A stretch of DNA of 64,000 bases, taken from assembly GCF_900108245.1 (NCBI RefSeq), contig NZ_FNUY01000002.1, positions 1 through 64,000 on the forward strand, written 5' to 3'. The position numbers and the translations under genes are program-made. Shown here piece after piece: positions 43,626-52,283 of this stretch. Source of the DNA: Allobosea lathyri (lineage in GTDB: Bacteria > Pseudomonadota > Alphaproteobacteria > Rhizobiales > Beijerinckiaceae). The notes beneath the pieces are model-generated. The model had not been told where the DNA came from. It worked only from the letters and a program-made list of their open reading frames with translations, and searched no databases. The first letter of the stretch is position 1. The number at the start of each line of letters is the position of its first letter.

Positions 43626-44345
43626 ATGATCGATAATCTGGCCAGACATCCGGACGAGACCAGTTCGCGCCTGAAATCCGACTCCGACAGCCTGGCTATC
43701 TATGAGAGCCTGAGAAGTTCGATCGTCGATGGGCAGCTGCGCACCGGAACCCGGTTGCCTACCGAGCGCGCTCTGGCCTCGCGCTTTGGCGCGGCACGCA
43801 ACACCGTGCGTAGAACGATGAACCAGCTCGCCGATGAGGGGTTGATCGAGCGTCATGTCGGGCGCGGAACCTTCGTCGCCCGCAGCAAGGCCAGCGGCGC
43901 CTCGGAGGCCGCAGCGGAGCCCAATTTCAGCCTCGGCGAGTTGCTCGAGGCGCGGCTGATGTTCGAGCCGACGCTGGCGGAATTGGTCGCGGAACGAGCG
44001 ACTGATGAAGACCTCGCGGCCCTCTCGACCTATCTGGAAGCGCTGCGCAATGCCACGAGCTGGAGCGAGTTCAAGGAGGCGAAATACGCGCTCCATCTCG
44101 CCATCATCCGTGCCTCCCGCAACAGCTTTCTGATCTCTGTTTTCGAGCAGATCATCGCGTCGCGGCGCAAGGCGGGCTGGGGCCGGCCCGGAGGGCATCC
44201 GCTGCCAATCAGCGCCGTCCGTGAGGCAGCCGCACGCGACAATGCCGCGATCATCGATGCGCTGAGACTGCGCGACGCGGTCAAGGCGCGCGAGCTCATC
44301 AGCGGTTATCTCCTGCGTACGCTGATGTCGGTCAGCGAGAGCTGA
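43626..44345 (+). CDS. GntR-family regulator, FCD-domain type
   Basis: 239 residues from the ATG at 43626. The HTH domain (residues 20-85) has LRTGTRLPTERALASRFGAARNTVRRTMNQLADEGLIERHVGRGTFV, and the FCD-like domain has ARLMFEPTLAELVAERA, YALHLAIIRASRNS and REAAARDNAAIIDALRLRDAVKARELISGYL. No Shine-Dalgarno sequence precedes the start; three ACCAA repeats abut it instead. It is divergent from the ThDP enzyme gene and convergent with the importer operon. It probably controls both flanking catabolic units. Confidence 0.88.
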   Translation: MIDNLARHPDETSSRLKSDSDSLAIYESLRSSIVDGQLRTGTRLPTERALASRFGAARNTVRRTMNQLADEGLIERHVGRGTFVARSKASGASEAAAEPNFSLGELLEARLMFEPTLAELVAERATDEDLAALSTYLEALRNATSWSEFKEAKYALHLAIIRASRNSFLISVFEQIIASRRKAGWGRPGGHPLPISAVREAAARDNAAIIDALRLRDAVKARELISGYLLRTLMSVSES

Positions 44346-44376
44346 GACCAGCCCCACTTCTGGGAACGGTCCCGCG

Positions 44377-45237
44377 TCAGCGCCGATCCATCTGCCGCTG
44401 CAGGCCGCGGCCAACCAGCATCAGCGCCAGCGCCGTCACCAGGATGGCGAGACCGGGAAAGGCCGACATCCACGGCGCCAGCAGGATGTAATCCTTGCCT
44501 TGCTGCAAGATGGCGCCCCAATCCGGCGTGGGAGGCTGCACGCCCAGACCCAGAAAGCCGAGCGCCGACTGGATCTGCAGCATAAGCGGAAACAGCACCA
44601 TGCATTGGACGAGAATGACCGGCACCACGTTGCGCGCGACGTGCCGGAAAAGAACCAGGGGCTCCGACATGCCGATGCTGCGGGCCGCCTCGACATAGGT
44701 CAGGCTGGCCTCTGCCATAGCGCCCGAGCGCGCGATACGGAAGAACAACGGCACATAGACGACTGTCAGCGCCAGCACGAGATTGATGGTGTTCGGGCCG
44801 AGTATGCCGGTCACCATGACGCCGAAGATGATGGGTGGAAAGCTCAGGAGCACGTCGATCAGGCGGCCGAGCAGCATGTCGATGCGCCCGCCGATGAAGC
44901 CCGACACCAATCCAAGCGCGCCGCCGATCGCCGCCGCCGCGAACAGGGCCGAGGCACAGATCGAAAGCGTGATGCGCGCGCCGTGCACGACACGCGCGAG
45001 AACGTCGCGGCCGACATCGTCCGTGCCGAAAGGATGCGCCGAGGAAGGCGCTTCCATCGCTTTATCCACGTTGATGGCCAGCGGCGAATGAGCCGTGAAC
45101 AGGCCGGGGAACAGCACGACCAGCAGCACCAATGCGAGCAGGACCAGGCCGAACGCCAGATCGGGCTGACGCCGCAAGCGGGCGGCGGCCGTCGACAAGC
45201 GGCCGAGCATGGATTTTGGCATCCCGGATTTGCTCAT
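44377..45237 (-). CDS. Peptide/opine-type ABC permease, DppC-like
   Basis: 286 residues. An N-terminal span at 24-47 is followed by HPFGTDDVGRDVLARVVHGARITLSI, the DppC signature. The coupling loop is YVEAARSIGMSEPLVLFRHVARNVVPVILVQ, then [29 protein letters not shown]. It forms the inner-membrane channel with the upstream DppB-like protein. It is the last gene of the operon and no ATPase genes follow, unlike most Dpp systems. Confidence 0.94.
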   Translation of the reverse strand: MSKSGMPKSMLGRLSTAAARLRRQPDLAFGLVLLALVLLVVLFPGLFTAHSPLAINVDKAMEAPSSAHPFGTDDVGRDVLARVVHGARITLSICASALFAAAAIGGALGLVSGFIGGRIDMLLGRLIDVLLSFPPIIFGVMVTGILGPNTINLVLALTVVYVPLFFRIARSGAMAEASLTYVEAARSIGMSEPLVLFRHVARNVVPVILVQCMVLFPLMLQIQSALGFLGLGVQPPTPDWGAILQQGKDYILLAPWMSAFPGLAILVTALALMLVGRGLQRQMDRR

Positions 45238-45244
45238 GACGGAC

Positions 45245-46189
45245 CTAGCTCAGCCGAACGCGGGGATCGATGATCCGATAGGAGAGATCAACGGCAAGAT
45301 TGACGAGCATGGCGATGACGACGACCGCCAGCAGGCCGGCCTGGAGAACGGGATAGTCGCGTGTCTCGATCGAGGACAGGAGCAGCCGGCCGAGGCCCGG
45401 CAAGGCAAACAGGCTTTCGATGATCACCGCACCCCCGAGGATCTGAATCAGGATCAGGCCCATGAAGGTGACCAGCGGAATCGCGATATTGCGCAGCAGA
45501 TGCTTGAAGAAGATGACGCGCGTCGACACGCCTTTGGCGATCGCGGTACGCACGTAATCCTGCCCAAGGGCGGAAATGATGCTCTGCCGGACGAACTGGC
45601 TGTAGGCGGCGGCCTGCAGCAGGGCGAGGCTTAGCACCGGCAAGGCCATGATCGACAGGTTCTCGAAAAGCGATTGCGTCGGCGGCACGTACATGAGCGG
45701 CGGAGACCAGTCGAAACCGGAGGAAACGCCGACCAGCAGCATCAGCCCGATCCAGAACACGGGCGCCGCCAGCCCGAGCAGGTTGAGGGCCTGGACGGTG
45801 CGATCGATCGCGCCCCCCTCATGCATCGCGGCGAGGATACCGAGCGGGACGCCGATCAGGGTCGCCAGAAACAGCGTTGCGAAAGCAAGCTGGATGGTCA
45901 CTGCCAGCGCAGCGCCGATCATGCCGAGAACGGGCTGCCCGCGTGTCCAGCTCGTGCCGAAATCAGCCGTGAGGACGCGCGCGAGCCAGCCGAAATACTG
46001 TCGCCAGATCGGCTGATCGAGACCGAAGAATTCGCGTAGCGCCTTGGCGGCGACGGGGTCGCTGGTCTGCCCGAGCATCTGCCCCACGACATCGCCCGGC
46101 ACCGAGCGCACCAGCAGAAAGACCACCAGCGAGGCCAGCAACGCTGTCACCGCCGAGGCGGCCAGCCGTTTCGCGAGATAGATCGCCAT
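45245..46189 (-). CDS. Peptide/opine-type ABC permease, DppB-like
   Basis: 314 residues with six spans; the N-terminus MAIYLAKRLAASAVTALLASLVVFLLVRSVPGDVV and the loop QDYVRTAIAKGVSTRVIFFKHLLRNIAIPLVTFMG are typical of DppB. It lies 7 nt upstream of the DppC-like gene. The 87-nt gap to the binding-protein gene contains a strong hairpin. Confidence 0.94.
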   Translation of the reverse strand: MAIYLAKRLAASAVTALLASLVVFLLVRSVPGDVVGQMLGQTSDPVAAKALREFFGLDQPIWRQYFGWLARVLTADFGTSWTRGQPVLGMIGAALAVTIQLAFATLFLATLIGVPLGILAAMHEGGAIDRTVQALNLLGLAAPVFWIGLMLLVGVSSGFDWSPPLMYVPPTQSLFENLSIMALPVLSLALLQAAAYSQFVRQSIISALGQDYVRTAIAKGVSTRVIFFKHLLRNIAIPLVTFMGLILIQILGGAVIIESLFALPGLGRLLLSSIETRDYPVLQAGLLAVVVIAMLVNLAVDLSYRIIDPRVRLS

Positions 46190-46215
46190 AAAATCCGCAA
46201 CTCCCGAACTTCGAT

Positions 46216-46238
46216 GGCAAGGGGCATCGCCCCTTGCC
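46216..46238. other. Intercistronic hairpin between dppA- and dppB-like genes
   Basis: 10-bp perfect stem GGCAAGGGGC / GCCCCTTGCC with a 3-nt loop and no following T-run. Such hairpins after a binding-protein gene usually protect its mRNA so that it is made in excess over the permeases. Confidence 0.6.
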
Positions 46239-46276
46239 GGAATTGAGACGCGGCGCCCGCCGCATGAGAGGCGCGA

Positions 46277-47869
46277 TCAGGCGATCCAGGCGCGCGCCAG
46301 GCCGTAATACCAGCCGGTCGGGTGCTGGTCATAGTTGCGGACCTTGTCGTTCCTGACCACCATATGGTCGGCCGAGAACAGCATGATCGTCGGCACGCTT
46401 TCGGCCATGACCTGCTGATAGCGGGTGTAGATCTCACGCCGCTTGGCGGGATCGTTCTCGGTGCGTCCCTCGTCGAGCAGGGCGCTGGCCTTGTCGTTCT
46501 TCCAGTTCCGGAAATCCGCGCCTTCCGGCGCCTTGTGGAAATGCCGGTAGAACAGCAGATTCGGGTCGGGGACGGTCGCCCAGTCGTTGAAGGTGAAACC
46601 CATCTGCTTCGACTGGAAGTTTTTCACCCAGACGCCAAGTTCCACACGCTGGATCGAGAGATTGATGCCGATCTTGCCGAGTTGCTCGCGCAAGGTGACG
46701 GCGGCAGCATCCATCCAGTCATAGCCGATGATCGAGGTCAGCGTCAGCGCGAAGCCGTCGGGATGGCCGGCCTCGGCCAGAAGCTTCCTGGCGGCGGCGA
46801 TATCGACTTTCTGGTTGGGCAGCTTGTCGAGCGGAACACCCCAGCTCTCCTGCATGCCGGCAACCATCGTGCCGATGACGTTGCCGAGCCCGCCAATCGA
46901 GGCGCGCATGATCTCGTCCTTGTCGACGGCAAGCGAGATGGCGCGGCGCACCCGCTCATCGTCGAGCGGCTTCAATTCGGCCCCCAGATCGATGGCCTTC
47001 TGGTTGAAGGATGGCTTGCGCTCGACCACCAGCCCGGCGACGCCCTCGACCTGCTTGACGTCCTGGGGACGGGCCAGCGTGGCAATGTCGATGCGCTTGT
47101 TGCGCAGGCCCACCAGCAGGCTCGCCGCATTCGGCACGAAGACGAAGTTGATGCGGTCGAGATAGGGGACGCCTGGCTCCCAATAATCGGCATTGCGGAC
47201 AAGTGTCGCGTTGCTGTTGGGCTTGAACTCCGCAAGCTTGAAGGGGCCCGTTCCGACGCTGGCCTGATTGAGCTTGGTCTTGGCGTCGGCGGCCTCGAAA
47301 TATCCGGCCGGAACCACGCCGCCATATTTGTTGCCGAGCGTCATCGGCAGCGCAGCGTTCGGCGCCGAGATGGTGATCTTGACGGTCAGCTCGTCGGTCG
47401 GCTCGATCGCGGTGATCATGGCGAAATCGCCAGCACCGGGCGAGCCGTTCTTGGCGTCGCGGATGTAGTTGTAGCTATAAGCCACGTCCTTGGCGGTCAT
47501 CGCCTCGCCGGAGTGGAACTTCACCCCTTTGCGCAGGCGGATCGTGTAGACGAGCCGGTCGCTGGACAGATCGAAGCCTTCCGCAAGCAGCGGCATCGCC
47601 GTGCCGTCAGGGCTTTCATAGAATAGGCCCTGATAGATCAGCACGGTCAGCCGGATGCGGGCATCGGCGGCCTGATGAAACGGGTCGAGGCCTGGCGGCT
47701 CCACGAGCAGCCCCATATTGAGAGTGCCGCCCGATTTCGCGTCGGCCGCTTTCGGGCCATAGAGATCGGCAGCGGCAGCCGGGCGGATGATCGCAGCAGC
47801 CGCAGCCAGCCCGCCCATCGCCAGCAAAGTGCGGCGGTCGATCAAACCGAACATATCAGAACTGGACAT
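46277..47869 (-). CDS. Peptide/opine-type ABC substrate-binding protein, DppA-like
   Basis: 530 residues from the ATG at 47869 with AGGGGAAAG upstream. A twin-arginine signal is visible (IDRRTLLAMGGLAAAAAIIRPAAAA), unusual enough to suggest folding before export. The mature part is SBP_bac_5: LNMGLLVEPPGLDPFHQAADARIRLTVLIYQGLF, RLRKGVKFHSGEAMTAKDVAYSYNYIRD, VGTGPFKLAEFKPNSN. It delivers peptides, opines or sugar-acid derivatives to the permeases. It follows the RidA gene by 89 nt. Confidence 0.93.
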   Translation of the reverse strand: MSSSDMFGLIDRRTLLAMGGLAAAAAIIRPAAAADLYGPKAADAKSGGTLNMGLLVEPPGLDPFHQAADARIRLTVLIYQGLFYESPDGTAMPLLAEGFDLSSDRLVYTIRLRKGVKFHSGEAMTAKDVAYSYNYIRDAKNGSPGAGDFAMITAIEPTDELTVKITISAPNAALPMTLGNKYGGVVPAGYFEAADAKTKLNQASVGTGPFKLAEFKPNSNATLVRNADYWEPGVPYLDRINFVFVPNAASLLVGLRNKRIDIATLARPQDVKQVEGVAGLVVERKPSFNQKAIDLGAELKPLDDERVRRAISLAVDKDEIMRASIGGLGNVIGTMVAGMQESWGVPLDKLPNQKVDIAAARKLLAEAGHPDGFALTLTSIIGYDWMDAAAVTLREQLGKIGINLSIQRVELGVWVKNFQSKQMGFTFNDWATVPDPNLLFYRHFHKAPEGADFRNWKNDKASALLDEGRTENDPAKRREIYTRYQQVMAESVPTIMLFSADHMVVRNDKVRNYDQHPTGWYYGLARAWIA

Positions 47870-47958
47870 GGTCTTTCCCCTTATCGGGCTTCGGTTCGGA
47901 CCGGTGTGATCCTGGGATCGCCGGGCGCCCTTGGCCGGTCTCCCGTCAGTCGGCGGCA

Positions 47959-48417
47959 TCAATCGCGATAAGCCACCACCATCTCGATCTCGACGGCGGC
48001 ATCGCGCGGCAGTTCGGCCACGCCAACGGCAGAGCGTGCATGCCGACCCGCTTCGCCCAGGATTTCGCCCAGCAGATCGGATGCGGCATCCAGAACCTTG
48101 GGCTGATCGTTGAAGCCGGCCGCCGAAGCGACGAAGCCCGTCACCTTGAGAACGCGCTCGATCCGGTCGAGCGAGCCGAGCGCCTGCTTGAGACAGGCCA
48201 ATCCCTGCAGAATACAGATGCGCGCTTCTCCGCGCGCCGTTTCCAGGGAAACGGCTCCGCCGGCCTTGCCCCGAGTCCGCACCTCGCCATCGACCTTTGG
48301 AAGCTGGCCCGCGACATAGGCGATACCCCGGTGCAAGGTCACCGGCACATAATTGAAGGAAGGGGACGCGGCCTCCGGCAGGACGATGCCGAGTTCGACG
48401 AGGCGCTGCTCAATCAT
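47959..48417 (-). CDS. RidA/YjgF family protein
   Basis: 152 residues from the ATG at 48417, overlapping the epimerase stop by 8 nt. Hot features: SFNYVPVTLHRGIAYVAGQLPKVDG and, near the end, SAVGVAELPRDAAVEIEMVVAYRD, where the conserved Arg/Glu of RidA hydrolases is partly kept (GRHARSAVGVAELP). RidA proteins hydrolyse reactive imines and enamines to ketones. Its presence in this operon hints that a substrate contains nitrogen or that an imine forms in the pathway. Confidence 0.9.
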   Translation of the reverse strand: MIEQRLVELGIVLPEAASPSFNYVPVTLHRGIAYVAGQLPKVDGEVRTRGKAGGAVSLETARGEARICILQGLACLKQALGSLDRIERVLKVTGFVASAAGFNDQPKVLDAASDLLGEILGEAGRHARSAVGVAELPRDAAVEIEMVVAYRD

Positions 48418-49426
48418 GGGCCTGTTCCGCTTCCGGGGAGAGAAGATCGTCGACGAGACCGCCAAGATCGTATCGAGGCGTGAACTTCGTTTCGTTGGCA
48501 AACCGGCTGCCATCGGCCAGCGGTAGAAGCAGCGCCGGCTCGATCTGGTCGAACACGATGTCTGCCCCGGGTCGCCGGGCGCGGACAGCCTCGATGATAT
48601 CGACGATGCTCGCCTCGAAGCCCTTGATGTTATAGGCCGACCTGACCGGCCCGGGCTGGCGCAGGATGGCCAGCATCGCGGCGGCGGCATCAACCACATG
48701 CATCAGGTCGATCTGCCGATCGTGAAACGTCACGCGCGCCGGACGGTTCTCGCGCGCAGCCGCAAAGACCTCGGAAATCGAGCTCGCCGCGCCCTGATAC
48801 CAGAGCCCGGGGCCGAGGATCAGCGGTAGCCGCATGCTGACGATCTCGACGCCGTGCCTTCGTATCATGAAGTCGGAGAGCACCTCGGCCATCTGCTTGG
48901 TCACGCCATAGACGGTGGTCGGGGCGCAGATATCGTCTTCATCGACATGGCTCGTCGCATAGGCCGATGCCGGGCCATAGACCACTGCCGAACCGGTCCA
49001 GACGATACGACTGACGCCCGCCCGGCAGGCGGCTTCGACCAGCCTGCCATGCCCTCGGACATTGACCTCGAAGGCGGCGTCGGACTCGGCCTCTCCCGCA
49101 CGCATCAGGCCTTGCCTGCCGACGCTATGCGCCACACATGAAATCACCTGCGTCGGTTTGAACTGCGAAAAAGCTGCATCAAGAGCATCGTGGTCGCTGA
49201 TGGAGCCCTCGAAGACCTCGTAGCGGCCGGCCATGTCGGCAAGCCTGTCTTCCGGCATGGCAGGCCCGAACAGAACCGGCATATGACCCGCATGGATAAG
49301 AGCGCGCACGACATGGGAGCCGACGAAGCCCAGCCCACCGGCGACCAGCACGACGCCGGCCTTTGCAGGCGCCGAGACAATGGAGCGGGCCGGCAGGGCG
49401 ATATCGATTGCATCAACGGAGGACAT
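48410..49426 (-). CDS. NAD-dependent epimerase/dehydratase
   Basis: 338 residues from the ATG at 49426, which has GGTGGAG upstream and overlaps the enolase-family stop by 14 nt. Extended SDR: VVLVAGGLGFVGSHVVRALIHAG (NAD site), SDHDALDAAF, WTGSAVVYGP, and YGVTKQ with the catalytic Tyr and Lys. It probably acts on a sugar, uronic acid or lactone, as a dehydrogenase or epimerase. Residues 1-28 before the Rossmann fold are a poorly conserved extension. Confidence 0.9.
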   Translation of the reverse strand: MSSVDAIDIALPARSIVSAPAKAGVVLVAGGLGFVGSHVVRALIHAGHMPVLFGPAMPEDRLADMAGRYEVFEGSISDHDALDAAFSQFKPTQVISCVAHSVGRQGLMRAGEAESDAAFEVNVRGHGRLVEAACRAGVSRIVWTGSAVVYGPASAYATSHVDEDDICAPTTVYGVTKQMAEVLSDFMIRRHGVEIVSMRLPLILGPGLWYQGAASSISEVFAAARENRPARVTFHDRQIDLMHVVDAAAAMLAILRQPGPVRSAYNIKGFEASIVDIIEAVRARRPGADIVFDQIEPALLLPLADGSRFANETKFTPRYDLGGLVDDLLSPEAEQAHD

Positions 49427-50546
49427 GGCGCTCCACCTCGTTCCAGTCGATTTCGATACCCAGACCTGGTGCGTCCGGGACCACGATGACGCCGCCTGCC
49501 TGCGCGAGGGGGTTGCGAAGGATCGAATCCCGCAACGGGTTGCTGCCCAGATCGTATTCGACCAGGTTCGGCCGCGGGATATTGCTGGAATGCGGGTAGA
49601 CCGGCAGCGACGCGACGAAATGGACGGCTGCGGCCAGCCCGACGCCGGTGCCCCAGACATGCGGCGACAGCCGCAGATGCTCCATCATGGCGAGTTGAGC
49701 GATCTGGCGGCCTTGCCAGAATCCGCCGCAGAGCGAGAGATCGGGCTGCACGACATCGACTGCGCGACGATCGATCAACCGCTTGAAATCGAAAGCGGTG
49801 TAGAGCGCCTCGCCGGTCGCGATCGGCACCGGGCTCCAGCGCTGCAGCAGCTCATAGCCAGAAAAATCCTGAGGGGCCAAGGGCTCCTCGACCCAGCCGA
49901 TATTATATGGCGCCATTCGCGTGATGCTCTCGCGCGCGACATCCAGCGTGTAGTTGGAATTGATATCGACCAGGATTTCGACGTCGGAGCCGAGGATGCG
50001 GCGGGCCGCAGCCACGCGCTCCTCGTCATTGGCTGGGGAGACGCCGATCTTGATCTTGACCGAGCGATGACCAGCCTTGGCCATGGCCTCGATCTGAGGC
50101 TCGAAATCGCGCGCGCTGTTTTCGGTGAGATAGCAACCCGAGGCATAGATCTGCACTTCGTTGGCCTGCTTGCCGCCGATCAACCGGTTCACCGGCAGAC
50201 CCAGCACTTTGCCGGCCGCATCCTTGGCGGCCATGTCGATGCCGGAAATGCACCAGGTCATGGGGCCCTGCACGCCGAAGTGGTAATGCCGGGCCAGCAT
50301 CAGCGAATAGGCGTGCTCGACATCGTGCACATTGGTTCCAACCAGATAGCTCTTCACGAGCGGCAGCATGGCCAGATTGACCTGCGGCATGCCCCAGCAT
50401 TCGCCGATGCCTTCGGTCCCATCGGCGAGACGCAGACGAACCAGCGTCGTCGCCCGCGCCGTCGCAAGCGACTTCGCCATTCCGTAGGCGCTGCCGGCGG
50501 GAAGCTGCGCTTGCAGCGGAATGAACGAGATGTCGTCGATAACCAT
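49413..50546 (-). CDS. Enolase-superfamily protein, mandelate racemase/muconate type
   Basis: 377 residues from the ATG at 50546 (GAGGG 4 nt before); an ATG at 50558 is an alternative. The barrel shows SVKIKIGVSPAN with an intact KxK pair, metal ligands in VDINSNYTL, WVEEPLA and IATGEALY, and a His region SPHVWGTGVGLAAA. This is the muconate lactonizing/ D-galactonate or galactarate dehydratase-like branch. It heads the operon enolase-epimerase-RidA-importer, whose promoter region carries a TGAACCAA word. Confidence 0.92.
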   Translation of the reverse strand: MVIDDISFIPLQAQLPAGSAYGMAKSLATARATTLVRLRLADGTEGIGECWGMPQVNLAMLPLVKSYLVGTNVHDVEHAYSLMLARHYHFGVQGPMTWCISGIDMAAKDAAGKVLGLPVNRLIGGKQANEVQIYASGCYLTENSARDFEPQIEAMAKAGHRSVKIKIGVSPANDEERVAAARRILGSDVEILVDINSNYTLDVARESITRMAPYNIGWVEEPLAPQDFSGYELLQRWSPVPIATGEALYTAFDFKRLIDRRAVDVVQPDLSLCGGFWQGRQIAQLAMMEHLRLSPHVWGTGVGLAAAVHFVASLPVYPHSSNIPRPNLVEYDLGSNPLRDSILRNPLAQAGGVIVVPDAPGLGIEIDWNEVERHVLR

Positions 50547-50907
50547 GCGCCCTCGCATGCCGCCACCGCAGCCAATGCAGATCAATTCAGGCCAATGTTG
50601 AACCAATTCGCGAACGAGCGCAACAGCCGCATAGGGCCGGGCTGTTAAATCCGCTCGATGTTTGGAGGCCGACCGTCAGCCGGGACGGCAACGCCCAATC
50701 CCGGCCAGTATCGATTGCCGAAGGACGTATCGGGGCGGCCGCTAGTTGTGAGCTCTCAACAGGTTGTCCATCCGGTCCTGCCATGCGCCCGAAGAGCTTC
50801 GACAGATGCGCCTGGTCGGCCAGACCGCAGAGCAGAGGACAAACGAGCGCGGTTTCCAGTCACCGGCCAATCGCCGACAGGAGTGACCGCGCCCTCCGGC
50901 CCGCTTA
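50547..50907. promoter_or_regulatory. Intergenic region upstream of the enolase-epimerase operon
   Basis: About 360 nt without a convincing gene; it holds the start of one minus-strand operon and the end of another. TTGAACCAAT at 50598-50607 matches the sites near gntR and lies 51 nt upstream of the enolase-family start. I see no terminator for the region and nothing else in the remaining 300 nt. Confidence 0.5.
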
Positions 50908-51573
50908 TCAGAGAACCACCACCTTCGATCCGTCGGCGATGCGGTTATAGAGGTCGATGACGTCCTGGTTCATCATGCGGATGCAGCCCGAGGATACCGC
51001 TTCGCCGATCGTCCAGGGCTCGTTCGTGCCGTGGATGCGATAGAGCGTGTCCCGGCCGTTCTTGAACAGGTAGAGCGCGCGTGCGCCAAGCGGGTTGCTG
51101 GCTCCGCCCTCCATTCCGCCGGCCCAGCGGGCGTAGCGCTTGGGCTCGCGCCGGATCATGTCCTGCGTCGGCGTCCAGCGCGGCCATTGCCGCTTGTGAT
51201 TGACGGTCGCCGTGCCGGAGAACTCAAGCCCGGCCTTGCCGACGCCGACGCCATAGCGCAGGGCCTTGCCGCCTTCCTGGACCAGATAGAGGAAGCGTTC
51301 GTGGGGATCGATGATCACGGTGCCTGGCTGGTGCTTGGTCTGGTAGTCGACGAGCTGGCGCATGTTCTGCGGCTCGAGATCGGCCAGCGAGACAGCCGGG
51401 ACGCGGAATTTCTCCGTGGTCACGGCCGCATAGCGCGCGTCCTGGAGAGGCTCGGCCCTGGAAAGGGCTGCGTTACCCATGACGGCAGGAGCGGTCGTGG
51501 TGCAGCCGGCCATGAAGGCCGACACCGCGCAGGCTGCGACGATCTTCTTCACTGAAGCGAGCGGGGAGGTCAT
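50908..51573 (-). CDS. L,D-transpeptidase lipoprotein (YkuD family)
   Basis: 221 residues. A lipobox MAGC with Cys24 follows the signal sequence, so the protein is probably anchored to a periplasmic membrane face. The YkuD domain (about 85-221) has IIDPHERFLYLV and the catalytic HGTNEPWTIGEAVSSGCIRM with His181 and Cys197. It would make 3-3 crosslinks in peptidoglycan or attach proteins to it. It starts directly after the DsbA-like gene stop. The exposed catalytic thiol is the type of residue kept reduced by DsbG-like proteins in E. coli. Confidence 0.95.
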   Translation of the reverse strand: MTSPLASVKKIVAACAVSAFMAGCTTTAPAVMGNAALSRAEPLQDARYAAVTTEKFRVPAVSLADLEPQNMRQLVDYQTKHQPGTVIIDPHERFLYLVQEGGKALRYGVGVGKAGLEFSGTATVNHKRQWPRWTPTQDMIRREPKRYARWAGGMEGGASNPLGARALYLFKNGRDTLYRIHGTNEPWTIGEAVSSGCIRMMNQDVIDLYNRIADGSKVVVL

Positions 51574-52248
51574 TCAGCGGGCCGCCTGCTTGCCGCGCGC
51601 ATCGGCGACGACCTGCTTGAACCCTTCATAGTCCAGCGCCGATGTCCTGAAAGGTCCGACCAGATAGGCGGGCGTGCCCTGCAAGCCGATCGATTCGGCC
51701 TGGGCCAGATTGCGCTTCAGCAGGGTCGTGATCGCTTCGCTGTTGGCGGTCAGATCGGCCTGGAGCCGGGTCATGTCGATGCCGGACGCCTCGACCGCTG
51801 CCAGCATCGTCTCCTTCGTGACCCTTCGACCGGAAATGCCCATCAGCGCCTTGTGGGCGGTGTCGTAGCGGCCCTGATATTTCGCTGCGAGCGCGAGTTG
51901 CGCCCCATAGACCGAGGCGTCCGACAGGACCGGCCAATCCTTGTAGACGAGGCGGATCTTGCCGTCGGTCTTGACGATGCGCTCGAGATCCGGCGCCGAT
52001 TTCTTGCAGAACGGGCAGTTGTAATCGAGGAAGGCGACGATGGTGACGTCGCCTTTCGGATTGCCGGAGACGGGCGCATCGGGATCGTTGAGGATCGCCT
52101 CGACATCCATCTCCTGCGCCTGCGCCGGCCCAAGCGACAGAGCGGCCAGCGATGTGGCGGCCAGCATCGAGACGTGAAGGAAGGAACGGCGGCTGGGAGG
52201 CGTGTAGCTGGGAGACATGGAGCCGGGAGGCATGGAGCAGGAAGACAT
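51574..52248 (-). CDS. DsbA-family thiol oxidoreductase
   Basis: 224 residues from the ATG at 52248. A twin-arginine-like signal (PPSRRSFLHVSMLAATSLAALSLGPAQAQ) ends at about 45. The thioredoxin fold has CPFC at Cys78-Cys81 (FLDYNCPFCKKSAPDL), and a cis-Pro loop TPAYLVGPF. It belongs to the DsbA/BDBF-type group including DsbG-like and ScsC proteins, which oxidise, isomerise or reduce disulfides in the periplasm. It lies between a thioredoxin and an L,D-transpeptidase gene. The first codons consist of imperfect ATG-bearing 15-bp repeats. Confidence 0.92.
   Translation of the reverse strand: MSSCSMPPGSMSPSYTPPSRRSFLHVSMLAATSLAALSLGPAQAQEMDVEAILNDPDAPVSGNPKGDVTIVAFLDYNCPFCKKSAPDLERIVKTDGKIRLVYKDWPVLSDASVYGAQLALAAKYQGRYDTAHKALMGISGRRVTKETMLAAVEASGIDMTRLQADLTANSEAITTLLKRNLAQAESIGLQGTPAYLVGPFRTSALDYEGFKQVVADARGKQAAR
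52190..52248 (-). repeat. 15-bp imperfect tandem repeat at the dsbA-like start
   Basis: About four 15-bp units of the type ATG-yCT-CCC-rGC-TCC encode MSSCS MPPGS MSPSY TPPSR. Three units begin with an in-frame ATG, so three possible starts lie before the signal sequence. Confidence 0.75.
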
Positions 52249-52283
52249 GGGCAAGTCCTTGGTGAATGCGATGAGGCCTGGGT

